Below are positions 1 to 8,894 of a stretch of 64,000 nucleotides of DNA, in pieces. The stretch's first letter is position 1; each line of letters opens with the position of its first letter. The position numbers and the translations under genes are program-made. Source of the stretch: UBA7916 sp036121365. GTDB lineage: Bacteria > Pseudomonadota > Gammaproteobacteria > Comchoanobacterales > Comchoanobacteraceae. The notes under the pieces are model-generated. The model made no database searches, had not been told where the DNA came from, and saw only the letters and a program-made list of their open reading frames with translations. The DNA is taken from the NCBI GenBank assembly GCA_036121365.1, contig JAZAFR010000023.1, positions 4,091-68,090 on the forward strand, given 5' to 3'.

Positions 1-2
1 TA

Positions 3-3000
3 GCCTCTGCTTTTGGCGCTGAAGGCACTGTTGCTGCGCTAATCAAAGCAGAGGCAACTATAGAACAACAAGCAACCGTTGGTCTTATTGAAATTGACAA
101 AATTCTTCATTTTTTACCGCCTACAAGTGACGCCAATGAAGAAATGGCAAAGATATTGTTAAATAACGAGGACAACGCCCCTTCAAATCAAGGACACCTA
201 ACAGTATTAATGACCGCCTCAATCTTGAATCCACCTGTGGTTAAACGATTGCTTGAAGCTGGCGCCCATATTGAAACACCAGGGATGTTAGGGCGAACAG
301 CTTTAATGTTTGCCGCTGGTCAAGGCCATCTAGATACAGTGGACTTACTTCATAAGCACGGCGCCGCACTGACGCATCTTTTAGAAGATAGCAGGAATAG
401 CTTAATTTTAGCAGCTCAAAACGGCCATCTGCCAGTAGTGAAGTTTCTGCACGCTCAAGGTTGCGATATACAACATGCATGCTGGAATGGCACAACACCC
501 TTAATTGCAGCAACTGAAAAAAATCATGAAACAGTTGTACGTTTTTTACTTGAAAAAGGGGCGAATCCTAATGCAGTAATGCATCCCTCCAAAACAGCTC
601 TAATGATTGCAGCAGAATGTGGTTATTCAAATATTGCAAAACTCCTAATTAAACACAATGCTGATATATTTGCATTGGAAGATCGTCTTGAATATTCCTC
701 GGACGGGAAGAAAAATGCCTTTTTAATTGCTGCAGAGTCTGGCAATGATGCAGTACTTGAGTTATTGATTGAAGCAGGCGCATGTGAGCTACCCAATAGT
801 ATCGAAGATAAAGACTGCTTGATAAGACAACAGCTTAAAGACGCATACAAACTGGCACTTGAGAACGACCATTTTAAAATTGCTCTTAGGTTACTCGATG
901 TAGGCGAGCCTAGAGCCATAAGTATAACCGATAATATCGCTGAAGAAGGCTATCCGTATCTGGATCATAAATATGCAAACTATACGATTTTAATGGTCGC
1001 ATCTAAAAACGGCAACCTTGACTGGGTAGAAGCCATACTCCAGCGCATTACTGAAAGATATCCTAGAATGAAGAGAACATTGCTAAACAATACTGATTCT
1101 CTAGGAAGGAATGCCTTGTTGCTTGCAATAAGCGAAGGCCATGAATCTGTCGCTGAACTGCTGATTAATCATGGAGCAAATGTAAATGCTGCACTTCAAA
1201 ATGCAACGAAAGCCTTAAATATTGACCAAATAAGTACACGACTGTGGAAAAACATTTCACTACTGACACACATATATCAAGTCGATGAACAAGAATGGTT
1301 GCAAATCTTTATGGATGCCCCAAAAACTCTCTCTGATATGATTGAGCTTGCAGATAAAGGTAGTCCACAATTACTTGAAGCGTCAATTCCTATGCTGTCT
1401 AAACGAAATCTTTCCCCTCAACAGTGGCAGTCTGTCACCAATCTAGCTCCTATATTTACCTCTATTATTGCTGATATTGCAAGTAGAAGTAACGATCGCC
1501 CGCAGACATTAGAAGCTTTCGCCTCTCATATTCCCACGGGAATCGACATCGCCCAGGAGTTAAAATCCATCATCATAAAAACACCAGCAGCTATCGCTGA
1601 TATTTATAATCTTAGTAACAAGTTTCACCGTCGTCGATTACTTGACAGCTTAACTTCTCATCTTAGTGTGATAGACTTTAGCGCGGCTGAATTGAAAGAA
1701 ATCATTATTCGAGCACCACATACCATGTCACTTATTATGAAAAGTAACACAGAGATGGAATACAAAAAAAACGATAAGGAAATGCGTGAGATATTTAAAA
1801 AATTACTTGATTATCTAGTCTGTCATCTGCCTAGCATCAATCTCAGCTCAGCTGAGTGGAAAGAAATCATCATTCGATCACCATGTATCATCACAGATAT
1901 TGTAAATGCAAACGGCCAAAATGCTGCGTTAAACCGAAAAAAACTTCTAAAAGCTGTTCGTCTTGATCAAGTCAGCTCAGATGAGTTGAAACATATTGTT
2001 AGTGAAGATGTATCCTTCATTCCTAGCATAGTAGCTCTTGCAGCTGAGAATCAAACACAACTCCTTCAAGATATTTCCCCCCATCTTGAGCAAATCAGCA
2101 CACAAGAATGGGAAGATAGTATTCTAGAAGAACAGACCATCAGAAATATTTGTTCTGCTACTGTCGAAGGCCACCCTGAACTCCTCCAAGCACTGGCTCC
2201 TCATCTCAATAAGATCAGAGATAGAAAACGAGTGCAATACATCCTTAATCAATGCCCAGAAACCATGCTCTATATCATATCTGTTGCGAAGTGTGGTTAC
2301 GAAAATGAATGGCCATCTGAAAGAGGCCATCTGGAATTACTTGCGACGTTTATGAGTCGTTACACAAATGAATTACCATCTGAGAGGGGCTATCTGCAAT
2401 TACTTGAAACATTGATAAATTGTCTACCTAGGACAAATCTTAGTGAACAAGAAAGTAACAACGGCATAACAGCACTGATGCTCGCTACACTACACCCTGA
2501 CTCATCTGCAATCGTGCAAAGACTGCTTGCTGCAGGCGCAGATGTTAATGCTGCACACAAAAATGGAACGACAGCCTTGTTTCTAGCCTCCGCCTTAAAT
2601 AAAGGCGATACCGTAACGATATTAGCTAACGCAGGCGCATTGACTGAAGCTCGGGCAAAGATTGAACCAATGGGGGCGAGCTGGCTTTGTAGTGGGATAA
2701 TAAATTCTTTTCGTCAAGAAAAAATATTACCCGATTTATTGTCAAGCAAGGACGCAAAAACTCGCTACGCCTATACCCCCTTGATGCTGGCAACATCTCT
2801 TGGCCACTCTAGATCAATCAGCGCACTACTTGATTCAGGCGCAGATGTTAATGCCGTCTCAGAACCCTATGAAGTGACGCCATTACTGATTGCCGTAGAA
2901 AAAAACCACACAGATATAGTAACACTGCTGTGCGCTCGAGGCGCCAATACGGAAGCTAGATTCCACGGGATAGGCACAGATGTTATGAATGGAGGTCCAG

Positions 3001-3776
3001 CATTAAAAATTAGTATTGGAAGTGGGAAAGACGATACTGCCAGAGCATTGATTAATGGTGGCGCCGATGTTAATGACTTTTCTAATGGGTGTTCAAATCT
3101 GATACTGGCTGTTGCTAAAAAAAATGAAGCCATTGTTACACTGCTTCTCAATGCAGGTGCTGACTTATTTCCAGTAGCAACCCATTGGGGACCACAAGGT
3201 GAAACTGCACTCAGCCTTGCTTTAAAGGAAGATGGTCATAATATGAGCAGCATAACCAGACAACTTATTCATGCCTATTACGATCGTACCTTAGGTAATC
3301 GATGTAGCCGTCTTTTGCAGGAGGAACTGTGTCCTCTAACATATGAAGATATTGAAAAACCAGTATCAATCCGACGCTCTCAAAGTAAAGCAGTTTACGA
3401 AATGAGTACACTCCTTAAATGGCTATCTAGAAGCAATACAAACCCAATGACCAATGAATGCATAACTCCCTTAACACAATATCCCAAGATGTCTGCTGAA
3501 CGATTGACATTTATTTTAGAAAATGTGTTTGAATACCCGATGAAAAGAATTGTTGATTTTACAGCAAAACTATGTCTGCGATTAAAAAGACTATACAGCG
3601 GTCGCAAAAAGTATCAAGAAAGGATATTGCAAGCAGCAATGCGCCGATACAAAGAACGCCCAGTTGTATTATTACAGCGTCGCTTTAGAGACAAGCAACT
3701 GTTGAAATCAACTGAAGATCAATCTCATGAACAGCATACTGCTCATGCGCCAGGTAGGGGGCATTGCCATTCCTAG
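3..3776 (+). CDS. Ankyrin-repeat / U-box protein, 5' end outside window
   Basis: The first ATG is at 144 (1210 codons), but the same frame is open back to base 3, so the true start probably lies upstream of the window. Residues below count from 144. Ankyrin repeats fill about 10-350 and 770-1050 (recurring G-A-[DN]-[VI]-N-A and T-A-L-x-x-A motifs). Between them, about 380-730, lie roughly eight units of a different helical repeat containing [WL]-K-x-I-I-I-x-[AS]-P. Residues about 1060-1125 look like a U-box: CPLTYEDIEKPV, an aromatic Y-E-M-S, K-W-L, then N-P-M-T-N-E. U-boxes recruit ubiquitin-charged E2 enzymes, so a host-directed E3 ubiquitin ligase with ankyrin substrate-binding arms is likely. 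The last 85 residues are strongly basic. Translocation into a host is inference; no signal peptide can be assessed. Confidence 0.85.
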   Translation, partial: ASAFGAEGTVAALIKAEATIEQQATVGLIEIDKILHFLPPTSDANEEMAKILLNNEDNAPSNQGHLTVLMTASILNPPVVKRLLEAGAHIETPGMLGRTALMFAAGQGHLDTVDLLHKHGAALTHLLEDSRNSLILAAQNGHLPVVKFLHAQGCDIQHACWNGTTPLIAATEKNHETVVRFLLEKGANPNAVMHPSKTALMIAAECGYSNIAKLLIKHNADIFALEDRLEYSSDGKKNAFLIAAESGNDAVLELLIEAGACELPNSIEDKDCLIRQQLKDAYKLALENDHFKIALRLLDVGEPRAISITDNIAEEGYPYLDHKYANYTILMVASKNGNLDWVEAILQRITERYPRMKRTLLNNTDSLGRNALLLAISEGHESVAELLINHGANVNAALQNATKALNIDQISTRLWKNISLLTHIYQVDEQEWLQIFMDAPKTLSDMIELADKGSPQLLEASIPMLSKRNLSPQQWQSVTNLAPIFTSIIADIASRSNDRPQTLEAFASHIPTGIDIAQELKSIIIKTPAAIADIYNLSNKFHRRRLLDSLTSHLSVIDFSAAELKEIIIRAPHTMSLIMKSNTEMEYKKNDKEMREIFKKLLDYLVCHLPSINLSSAEWKEIIIRSPCIITDIVNANGQNAALNRKKLLKAVRLDQVSSDELKHIVSEDVSFIPSIVALAAENQTQLLQDISPHLEQISTQEWEDSILEEQTIRNICSATVEGHPELLQALAPHLNKIRDRKRVQYILNQCPETMLYIISVAKCGYENEWPSERGHLELLATFMSRYTNELPSERGYLQLLETLINCLPRTNLSEQESNNGITALMLATLHPDSSAIVQRLLAAGADVNAAHKNGTTALFLASALNKGDTVTILANAGALTEARAKIEPMGASWLCSGIINSFRQEKILPDLLSSKDAKTRYAYTPLMLATSLGHSRSISALLDSGADVNAVSEPYEVTPLLIAVEKNHTDIVTLLCARGANTEARFHGIGTDVMNGGPALKISIGSGKDDTARALINGGADVNDFSNGCSNLILAVAKKNEAIVTLLLNAGADLFPVATHWGPQGETALSLALKEDGHNMSSITRQLIHAYYDRTLGNRCSRLLQEELCPLTYEDIEKPVSIRRSQSKAVYEMSTLLKWLSRSNTNPMTNECITPLTQYPKMSAERLTFILENVFEYPMKRIVDFTAKLCLRLKRLYSGRKKYQERILQAAMRRYKERPVVLLQRRFRDKQLLKSTEDQSHEQHTAHAPGRGHCHS

Positions 3777-4007
3777 ATAGAAACGAAAATGCCAAAGTAA
3801 AAGATCTCTGTACACGTATATAGATTCGGATGCTTTAAAAATTATGCCCCTAATTAAACCGCAACCGATAGGGACCTTGGAAAATATTTAGGTTGAAATC
3901 ATTTGTGCAGGTGCATGAGATTTGACTCTGAATTTGGGTCTATAATGCAGGCAATATAACACGAAAGACTTGAGGTGAACTGATGACAAGAAAACATTCT
4001 TGAAGTG
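3777..4007. other. Intergenic region with an isolated -10-like box
   Basis: There is no credible gene here. TATAAT occurs at 3941-3946, but the nearest TTGACT (3922-3927) is only 13 bases upstream, too close for a standard sigma-70 promoter. A good Shine-Dalgarno (GAGGTG) precedes an ATG at 3983 that is followed after six codons by a stop, so at most a six-residue peptide would be made. Confidence 0.3.
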
Positions 4008-6043
4008 CTACCACAATTTGATATGAATGTCTGAGCATGCGATTTGAGAACAGGAAAATGAGCAACAAAAACCATCGGTGTTTTCTAGATGCTTATTGGC
4101 AGTACATTTTAGGGGTAGATGAGTAGTGTCGATGAGAGAATTAAAAATAATACAATGACTGACGGAAAATTTTGGATGATGGGGTTTTACACTGGCAATA
4201 GCCAGTATCATCTTCACAAGTCAGAAAAGGGAGGCGGTCATTGATTTGATGACAGGGTCGAGACAATTGTGGTTGAAAAATATTGGGAGTGAAAATACAA
4301 TTCTTATCAATAAAGCGTGGCAGTGAAAACAGCAAGGAATCATGCCACAGTTCTCCATGTGTGACGATCAAACAAGTTTTGCGATGATAGGGCAGGTGTT
4401 TGAGATAATAAAGCCATTGATTATTAGAAATAGCGGGAGGTGTTGCAGCCACCATGATGACACTATGCTGTTGGTGTTGAATGTGAGTGAAAGTGGTGTG
4501 GTCGCTAACGTATTGAGTGAGATTGCTTTTGGGGTAACAGAAGGTGACAAAAAACATCAAGCACCACAGTAAAAGGCAAACAATGAGATTTTGATAAAAT
4601 ATCAGGATGTAAATGAGTGTTGAAAATATAAGGATGGGAAAAGCATTATGAAAAAGTTCTATGGGCATATCATAGCTCGAATGAAATGGGTTTAAAGTAA
4701 ATAGAAAAATAGTGCATCAAAGTGATTAGAAGTTGCCAATTAACGTGACACAAAGACAAAAAAATATTTGAATAAGGAAAGGATATCAACGCCAAAAAAA
4801 GACAGAAAATGGACAAGGGGAGTATGATATGGCTAACCCAAAAAATGGCAATGAAATTGGTAACAGAAGCAATGATTATCAATTGATTCCAATATAAATA
4901 AGACCAGGCATTGGTGATCACAAACATGGCAAGATGTTTTTTGAGCGGATGATTGAAAAAGGGAAAGTGGTTAACAACGAGTAAGCACAGAACAATGCCG
5001 TAGGATAGTTGAAAGCCAATGTGGTCTATCACTAATGGGTCGAATAAGTATTGTATTAGGCAGCATAGCATTAGATTGGAAATGGGATGAATTCTGAGAA
5101 ACAGTCTTTCGAAGAGATGACGGCAAACGTACATAGAGACAGCACGTTGACATGAGGGGGTGAAGCTGGCAAGACAGGCATAAAGAAAAAGGCAGACGAT
5201 GCTCATGAGTCGAGAGACAAACAAAGGATTGATTCTGTTGAATCGCATGGCAAATGGAAGAAAAACAGACTCAAAAAGAGATCCTAAAATTGAGATATGC
5301 AGACCGGAAATGGCAACCAAATGCGAGATTGCAGTAATTCTAAGTATATTCCATTGAGAAAATGATATGAATGATTGTTCAGCAAAAAGAAGAGCCAAAG
5401 TAAAAGCTGAGTAGGGGTGGTCAAGAAGATTGGGGTAATGTGATAAGAAGAGATTTAAAACAAAATATTTAATTGACAATGCCGGTGTATTCCAAAAATT
5501 GGCATGTGATATCCAAATAACAGAAGACATTTTATGGAAGAACAGATCAGTTAGGTTCTTACTACCATGAACACGATTCGGCTGTGTGTGATAAATGAAT
5601 GTAGGTTCAATAAAATTGGATTCAAGCACATATAAGTAGAGGACATCACCAAAAGTGAATGCGTTTGGTAAACGTGATTTGATTTTAACGGTGACATAAA
5701 TTGGATATTTTGGTTGCCAAGAACCACACATAATGACTTGCGATTTAAAACGGTATACTTTGCCAGTGTGTTGGGGGAGAGTTGTGATTTGAACAAGGCA
5801 GTTATGGCCAACAGAAAGTTGTTGTGAAAAAGATAGAACAGTGGAATAAAAAGATAAACGTGTATGGTGATGAAAAAGCATACCAGCAGCAAAAGAAAGC
5901 AAGCAAAGAAAAGAGGATAGGGTATTGGTGGTAAAACGATTCAATAATAATAAAAGTAAAAGAATGATGGCCAGTGTATTCAGTGCTGGACGAGATGAGC
6001 AAAAAGCGCCAGATAGAAAATGAAAAATATAAAGTGTGATCAC
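4008..6043 (-). pseudogene. comEC: comEC, competence DNA-import channel, broken by two frameshifts
   Basis: ComEC moves one DNA strand across the inner membrane during natural transformation. The first frame (6043-4670, GTG start, 457 codons) has the Competence domain: many membrane helices, the H-L-V-A-I-S-G-L-H-I signature, P-S-C-Q-R-A and G-F-Q-L-S-Y. It stops at 4670, and the next frame opens at once (4668-4141) with more membrane helices. It continues into a degenerate metallo-hydrolase domain where the expected HxHxDH reads H-G-E-L-W-H. A third frame (4217-4008) supplies V-K-P-H-H-P-K-F-S-V-S, resembling the late HHGS motif. Together they give about 680 codons, close to a normal ComEC. 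Two frameshifts and lost metal ligands argue for a pseudogene, unless the frameshifts are sequencing errors. Confidence 0.75.
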
Positions 6044-6156
6044 AGAAAAAATAAAAAAGTATAATTCAAAAAAAATAAATTAAAAATACCGTAAAAAAAC
6101 ATGAAAAATAATAAAGTGCAGACTATATAAAAAAAGCGAAACAGAAAGGAAGAGCA

Positions 6157-6741
6157 ATGCAAAGGACAATAAAGGCAATATCAATCGGTATCATACTCGG
6201 GGTCATCAGTATCATACCATTATTATTTGACAACGTGGTGACGCAGTGGTTGGTGGGACTTAAATACAACAAGAACTTTTTTTATCAGGAAGCGCAAGGA
6301 AGCAATGATGCAAATTTATGGTTGAGATTTTATACAGCATTTCATGGGTTGGTGGCAAGTGATAAGTCACAGGGATTATATCTCATATCAACGACAGATA
6401 CTGATGGAAAGAAATATGAGAAAGGTAAATGCTATGAAGTTGAGGGAGAGGATATGCAGGCAAAGTTCTGGTCATTGACAGCGTATGGGTTGGACAACAA
6501 AGTTTTGGGAGATAAGGAAAATACATCAATTAATAACAAGTCAGTGAAAATGGATAAAGGTAAGTTTTCAGCGATGATCGTGGCAAATAAAAGTGAGGCA
6601 AAGGGAAAAGAAAATATCATGATACTGGGTGAGAACGATTTTAAATTGGTATTGAGATTATATGGACCATCAGAAACAGTGGTTGATAACCCACAGATAG
6701 TAAAAGTCCCCGTGATTAAGGAGGTAAAATGTGGACAATAA
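6157..6741 (+). CDS. DUF1214-domain membrane-anchored protein
   Basis: A 194-residue protein. Residues about 7-30 form one membrane helix. The rest resembles the beta-rich DUF1214 domain: F-W-S-L-T-A-Y-G near 105, the S-I-N-N-K-S-V segment near 125 and the late L-V-L-R-L-Y-G-P motif. A good Shine-Dalgarno (AGGAAG) precedes the ATG. It overlaps the following DUF1254 gene by 13 bases, so the two are translationally coupled. In many proteobacteria DUF1254 and DUF1214 are fused in one secreted protein or, as here, made as two small membrane proteins from adjacent genes. The biochemical role is unknown; I infer only that the two gene products act together, facing the periplasm. Confidence 0.7.
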   Translation: MQRTIKAISIGIILGVISIIPLLFDNVVTQWLVGLKYNKNFFYQEAQGSNDANLWLRFYTAFHGLVASDKSQGLYLISTTDTDGKKYEKGKCYEVEGEDMQAKFWSLTAYGLDNKVLGDKENTSINNKSVKMDKGKFSAMIVANKSEAKGKENIMILGENDFKLVLRLYGPSETVVDNPQIVKVPVIKEVKCGQ

Positions 6742-7298
6742 GAGACACTTGTGTCATTTTGGTAACAGCAATAGTCGTTCACTTATTGATTGTTTGGCAA
6801 ACACCTGATTGGATAATGGAAGCATTTGAGAGGCAGTTGATTAACAATGCAAAATATGGGGACAACACAGCATGTGGTGAAACATATGTTAATGGTGTTT
6901 ATTATATAGATCCAAAATGTATGTTGAAAAAAGACAGGGGAACAATGCCCAATTTGGATGTTTTGTATACAATTTGCTTTTATCAAGTTGATGCTAACTC
7001 AGATTATATGGTGACGACAAACGTGCCAACAGAGAAGAATTTTTGGGTAACACACGTATATGAAGAAGACACTACGATCGCATATTATATCAATAATGAT
7101 GATGTTGAAGGAGAAATGACACTACAGATAGCCAGAGATAATGGAGAAAAAAACAACAAAAACGTGATAGAAGTGACAAGTTCAACCAACACAGGGATGG
7201 TCTTAATCAGGGCATTTTATGCAACTGAACAAGAAAAAAAAGCACTGGACAAAGAAAGACGGAAGACCCGTTGTTATGTACAGTCACTGATAAATTAG
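6729..7298 (+). CDS. DUF1254-domain membrane-anchored protein
   Basis: A 189-residue partner of the preceding gene. Residues about 7-25 are a membrane helix. The remainder has the DUF1254 layout: N-L-D-V-L-Y-T-I-C-F-Y near 75 (compare the N-x-D-T-L-Y-S motif), then a beta-rich domain. The start lies inside the end of the upstream gene with AAGGAGG just ahead of it, so both coupling and a near-perfect ribosome site are present. A strong hairpin terminator begins 28 bases after the stop, closing a two-gene operon. Cysteines at about 49 and 64 flank a short loop and could form a disulfide, which fits a periplasmic location. Function unknown. Confidence 0.65.
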   Translation: MWTIRDTCVILVTAIVVHLLIVWQTPDWIMEAFERQLINNAKYGDNTACGETYVNGVYYIDPKCMLKKDRGTMPNLDVLYTICFYQVDANSDYMVTTNVPTEKNFWVTHVYEEDTTIAYYINNDDVEGEMTLQIARDNGEKNNKNVIEVTSSTNTGMVLIRAFYATEQEKKALDKERRKTRCYVQSLIN

Positions 7299-7326
7299 AC
7301 TAGGATAAACAAATGCAGGTAAAAAA

Positions 7327-7351
7327 GAAAAGCCCACAAAGTGGGCTTTTC
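7327..7351. terminator. Bidirectional rho-independent terminator
   Basis: Perfect 11-base arms (GAAAAGCCCAC and its complement) around an AAA loop. The A-run on one side and T-run on the other let it work on both strands. It sits between the stop of the DUF1254 gene at 7298 and the stop of the convergent gene at 7381. Confidence 0.9.
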
Positions 7352-7380
7352 AAATGGTTGTTTTGAGCAAAAGATTATAC

Positions 7381-8613
7381 TTAAGATAAAACTAATGTTG
7401 AGGCACCTGCTCCCTCAGTATTGTTAGAACCATTAGAAGTCCCCGGTACAGTAGGAGCATCCACTGATGGTGTTTCTGGCTGCTCGGAACTTCCACCTTT
7501 ATTCTTCTTGCTCTTGTTTTTGGACTTGCCAGCACGTTTTGATGCGTTAACAGTTGTTACCGCAGTCCGTAAAGAGATTGTGCTAGCATTTTCTACTGAA
7601 TCAGAGGACTCTTCTTCTCTCAAGGATTGAGGTTCAGGTGTGACTTTCCCTATGGATTCCTGGTTTTCAGAATCTGCTCTTGGATCAAGAGCTGCACTTA
7701 GAGTATGATTTTCAGGTCTGATTTCACTGAGTTCAACAGCTGCACCAGTTCCACTCCCTGTGAAAAAATTTCCAAACGCATTGAGTACAAGATTCCCCGT
7801 TCTCGATGGAGAAGAAGTACCAAAATGACTATCTCCTGTATCTTTTCGGATATTGGGTGGGGATTTGGGTCTGCCATTCAACTGGTCTGGAACTTCATCA
7901 TGCAGATTTAAATCTTTTTTCTCTTCTGAAGAAGTCCGTGAAGGTTCTTGGGAAGGTGAAACTGGCCCACTAAGACCACTTCCATGGTCTGGATCAAGTG
8001 GTTCTTTTTTTTCTTCTAGTTCGTCTTCAGACGGGGCACTTTCATCATTGCGCTGTAACCCAGGAGTGTCATCACCATTGGGGTTTGAACCAGGATTGCC
8101 ATCACCATTGGGGTTTGAACCAGGATTGCCACTAGGATCTTTCCCTGACTTTTTTCCTCCAGTAGGTACTTCTGCATTCCAAATGCTTTTAGCCTCCTTC
8201 AAGAGCTGCCAGATGACTTGGAAAGGATAAAGATCTGACTGGGTCTGGCGTTTGTGATCATATCGCATTTTGATTTTATCAAATATGCCAGGAGTAACTT
8301 TGTATAATAAAATACCTGCCGTGTCTAGAATTTTGAAGGCAGAAAAAGCAATCAATATTGATGTAATGTAGGCTATTTGAAATTGCAGTGTAATAAAAAA
8401 CACCAAGGCCAAATAGGAAAAAGAAAGAGCCTTTGCGAAAGTGGTTTCCTCTCTTAAGGGATTGGTCCACAAAGCTTTATTTGCAGCTTTTGCAAAACCT
8501 GCCTTATAATCACTCAGTGATAAGCCTCTGGCCTGCTTAAATTTAATTGATATGGCTTCTGGAATTGATCTCAACCCATCGGCTGAATTTTTTAGTGTTT
8601 GTGTAATCGACAT
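7381..8613 (-). CDS. Membrane protein with long disordered Ser/Pro/Glu tail (putative effector)
   Basis: 410 residues, no recognised family. Residues 1-60 are amphipathic and basic. About 62-98 is a long hydrophobic stretch able to make two short membrane helices. From about 150 to the end the chain is polar and disordered, rich in S, P, E, D, N and G. Residues about 161-180 are an exact duplication of a ten-residue Asn/Pro/Gly unit, matching a 30-base tandem repeat in the DNA. Scattered S-P sites (for example S-P-S-R) resemble proline-directed kinase targets. A sigma-70 promoter lies at 8644-8672. It is the last gene of a minus-strand block of similar proteins. The design is typical of host-directed proteins of intracellular bacteria, but that is inference. 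Confidence 0.7.
   Translation of the reverse strand: MSITQTLKNSADGLRSIPEAISIKFKQARGLSLSDYKAGFAKAANKALWTNPLREETTFAKALSFSYLALVFFITLQFQIAYITSILIAFSAFKILDTAGILLYKVTPGIFDKIKMRYDHKRQTQSDLYPFQVIWQLLKEAKSIWNAEVPTGGKKSGKDPSGNPGSNPNGDGNPGSNPNGDDTPGLQRNDESAPSEDELEEKKEPLDPDHGSGLSGPVSPSQEPSRTSSEEKKDLNLHDEVPDQLNGRPKSPPNIRKDTGDSHFGTSSPSRTGNLVLNAFGNFFTGSGTGAAVELSEIRPENHTLSAALDPRADSENQESIGKVTPEPQSLREEESSDSVENASTISLRTAVTTVNASKRAGKSKNKSKKNKGGSSEQPETPSVDAPTVPGTSNGSNNTEGAGASTLVLS
8071..8130. repeat. Exact 30-bp tandem duplication within the gene
   Basis: The 30-base unit at 8071-8100 is repeated exactly at 8101-8130. On the minus strand it encodes two copies of a ten-residue Asn/Pro/Gly/Asp unit. A diverged partial copy (CAGGAGTGTC) precedes it. 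Exact duplication suggests recent slippage and a length-variable linker. Confidence 0.9.
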
Positions 8614-8643
8614 ACGGTCTCACTTTATTTAAAGATAACATTA

Positions 8644-8672
8644 ATTTAACAATAGTAAATAAGAGATGTCAA
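8644..8672 (-). promoter_or_regulatory. Sigma-70-type promoter for the 410-residue protein gene
   Basis: On the minus strand TTGACA (8672-8667), a 17-base spacer, then TTAAAT (8649-8644). The predicted transcript starts about 25 bases before the ATG at 8613. Confidence 0.6.
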
Positions 8673-8894
8673 GTAGACAAAAGAAGTGAGATATAAAAAT
8701 GAGAGGGTTTATATTTTCTGTAAAATCGCCAGTCATGCAAACATAAAATGCGACTAAAGAGAAGTGAATTTGTTGAGCCTGAAATAATATGATGGCTTAG
8801 GTTATCCAAAAAGACTAAGTTAAGCGTTATGATGTTGACTAGAATTTTTTGATTCAATCAAACCGATATATTTAGTATATAGTTTTTATCATTT

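Noticed and set aside
3922..3946. TTGACT and TATAAT as a promoter
   Set aside because: The spacer is only 13 bases and only a six-codon ORF follows.
4342..4572. Plus-strand open frame of 76 codons
   Set aside because: It is antisense to the comEC membrane/hydrolase region and lacks a ribosome site.
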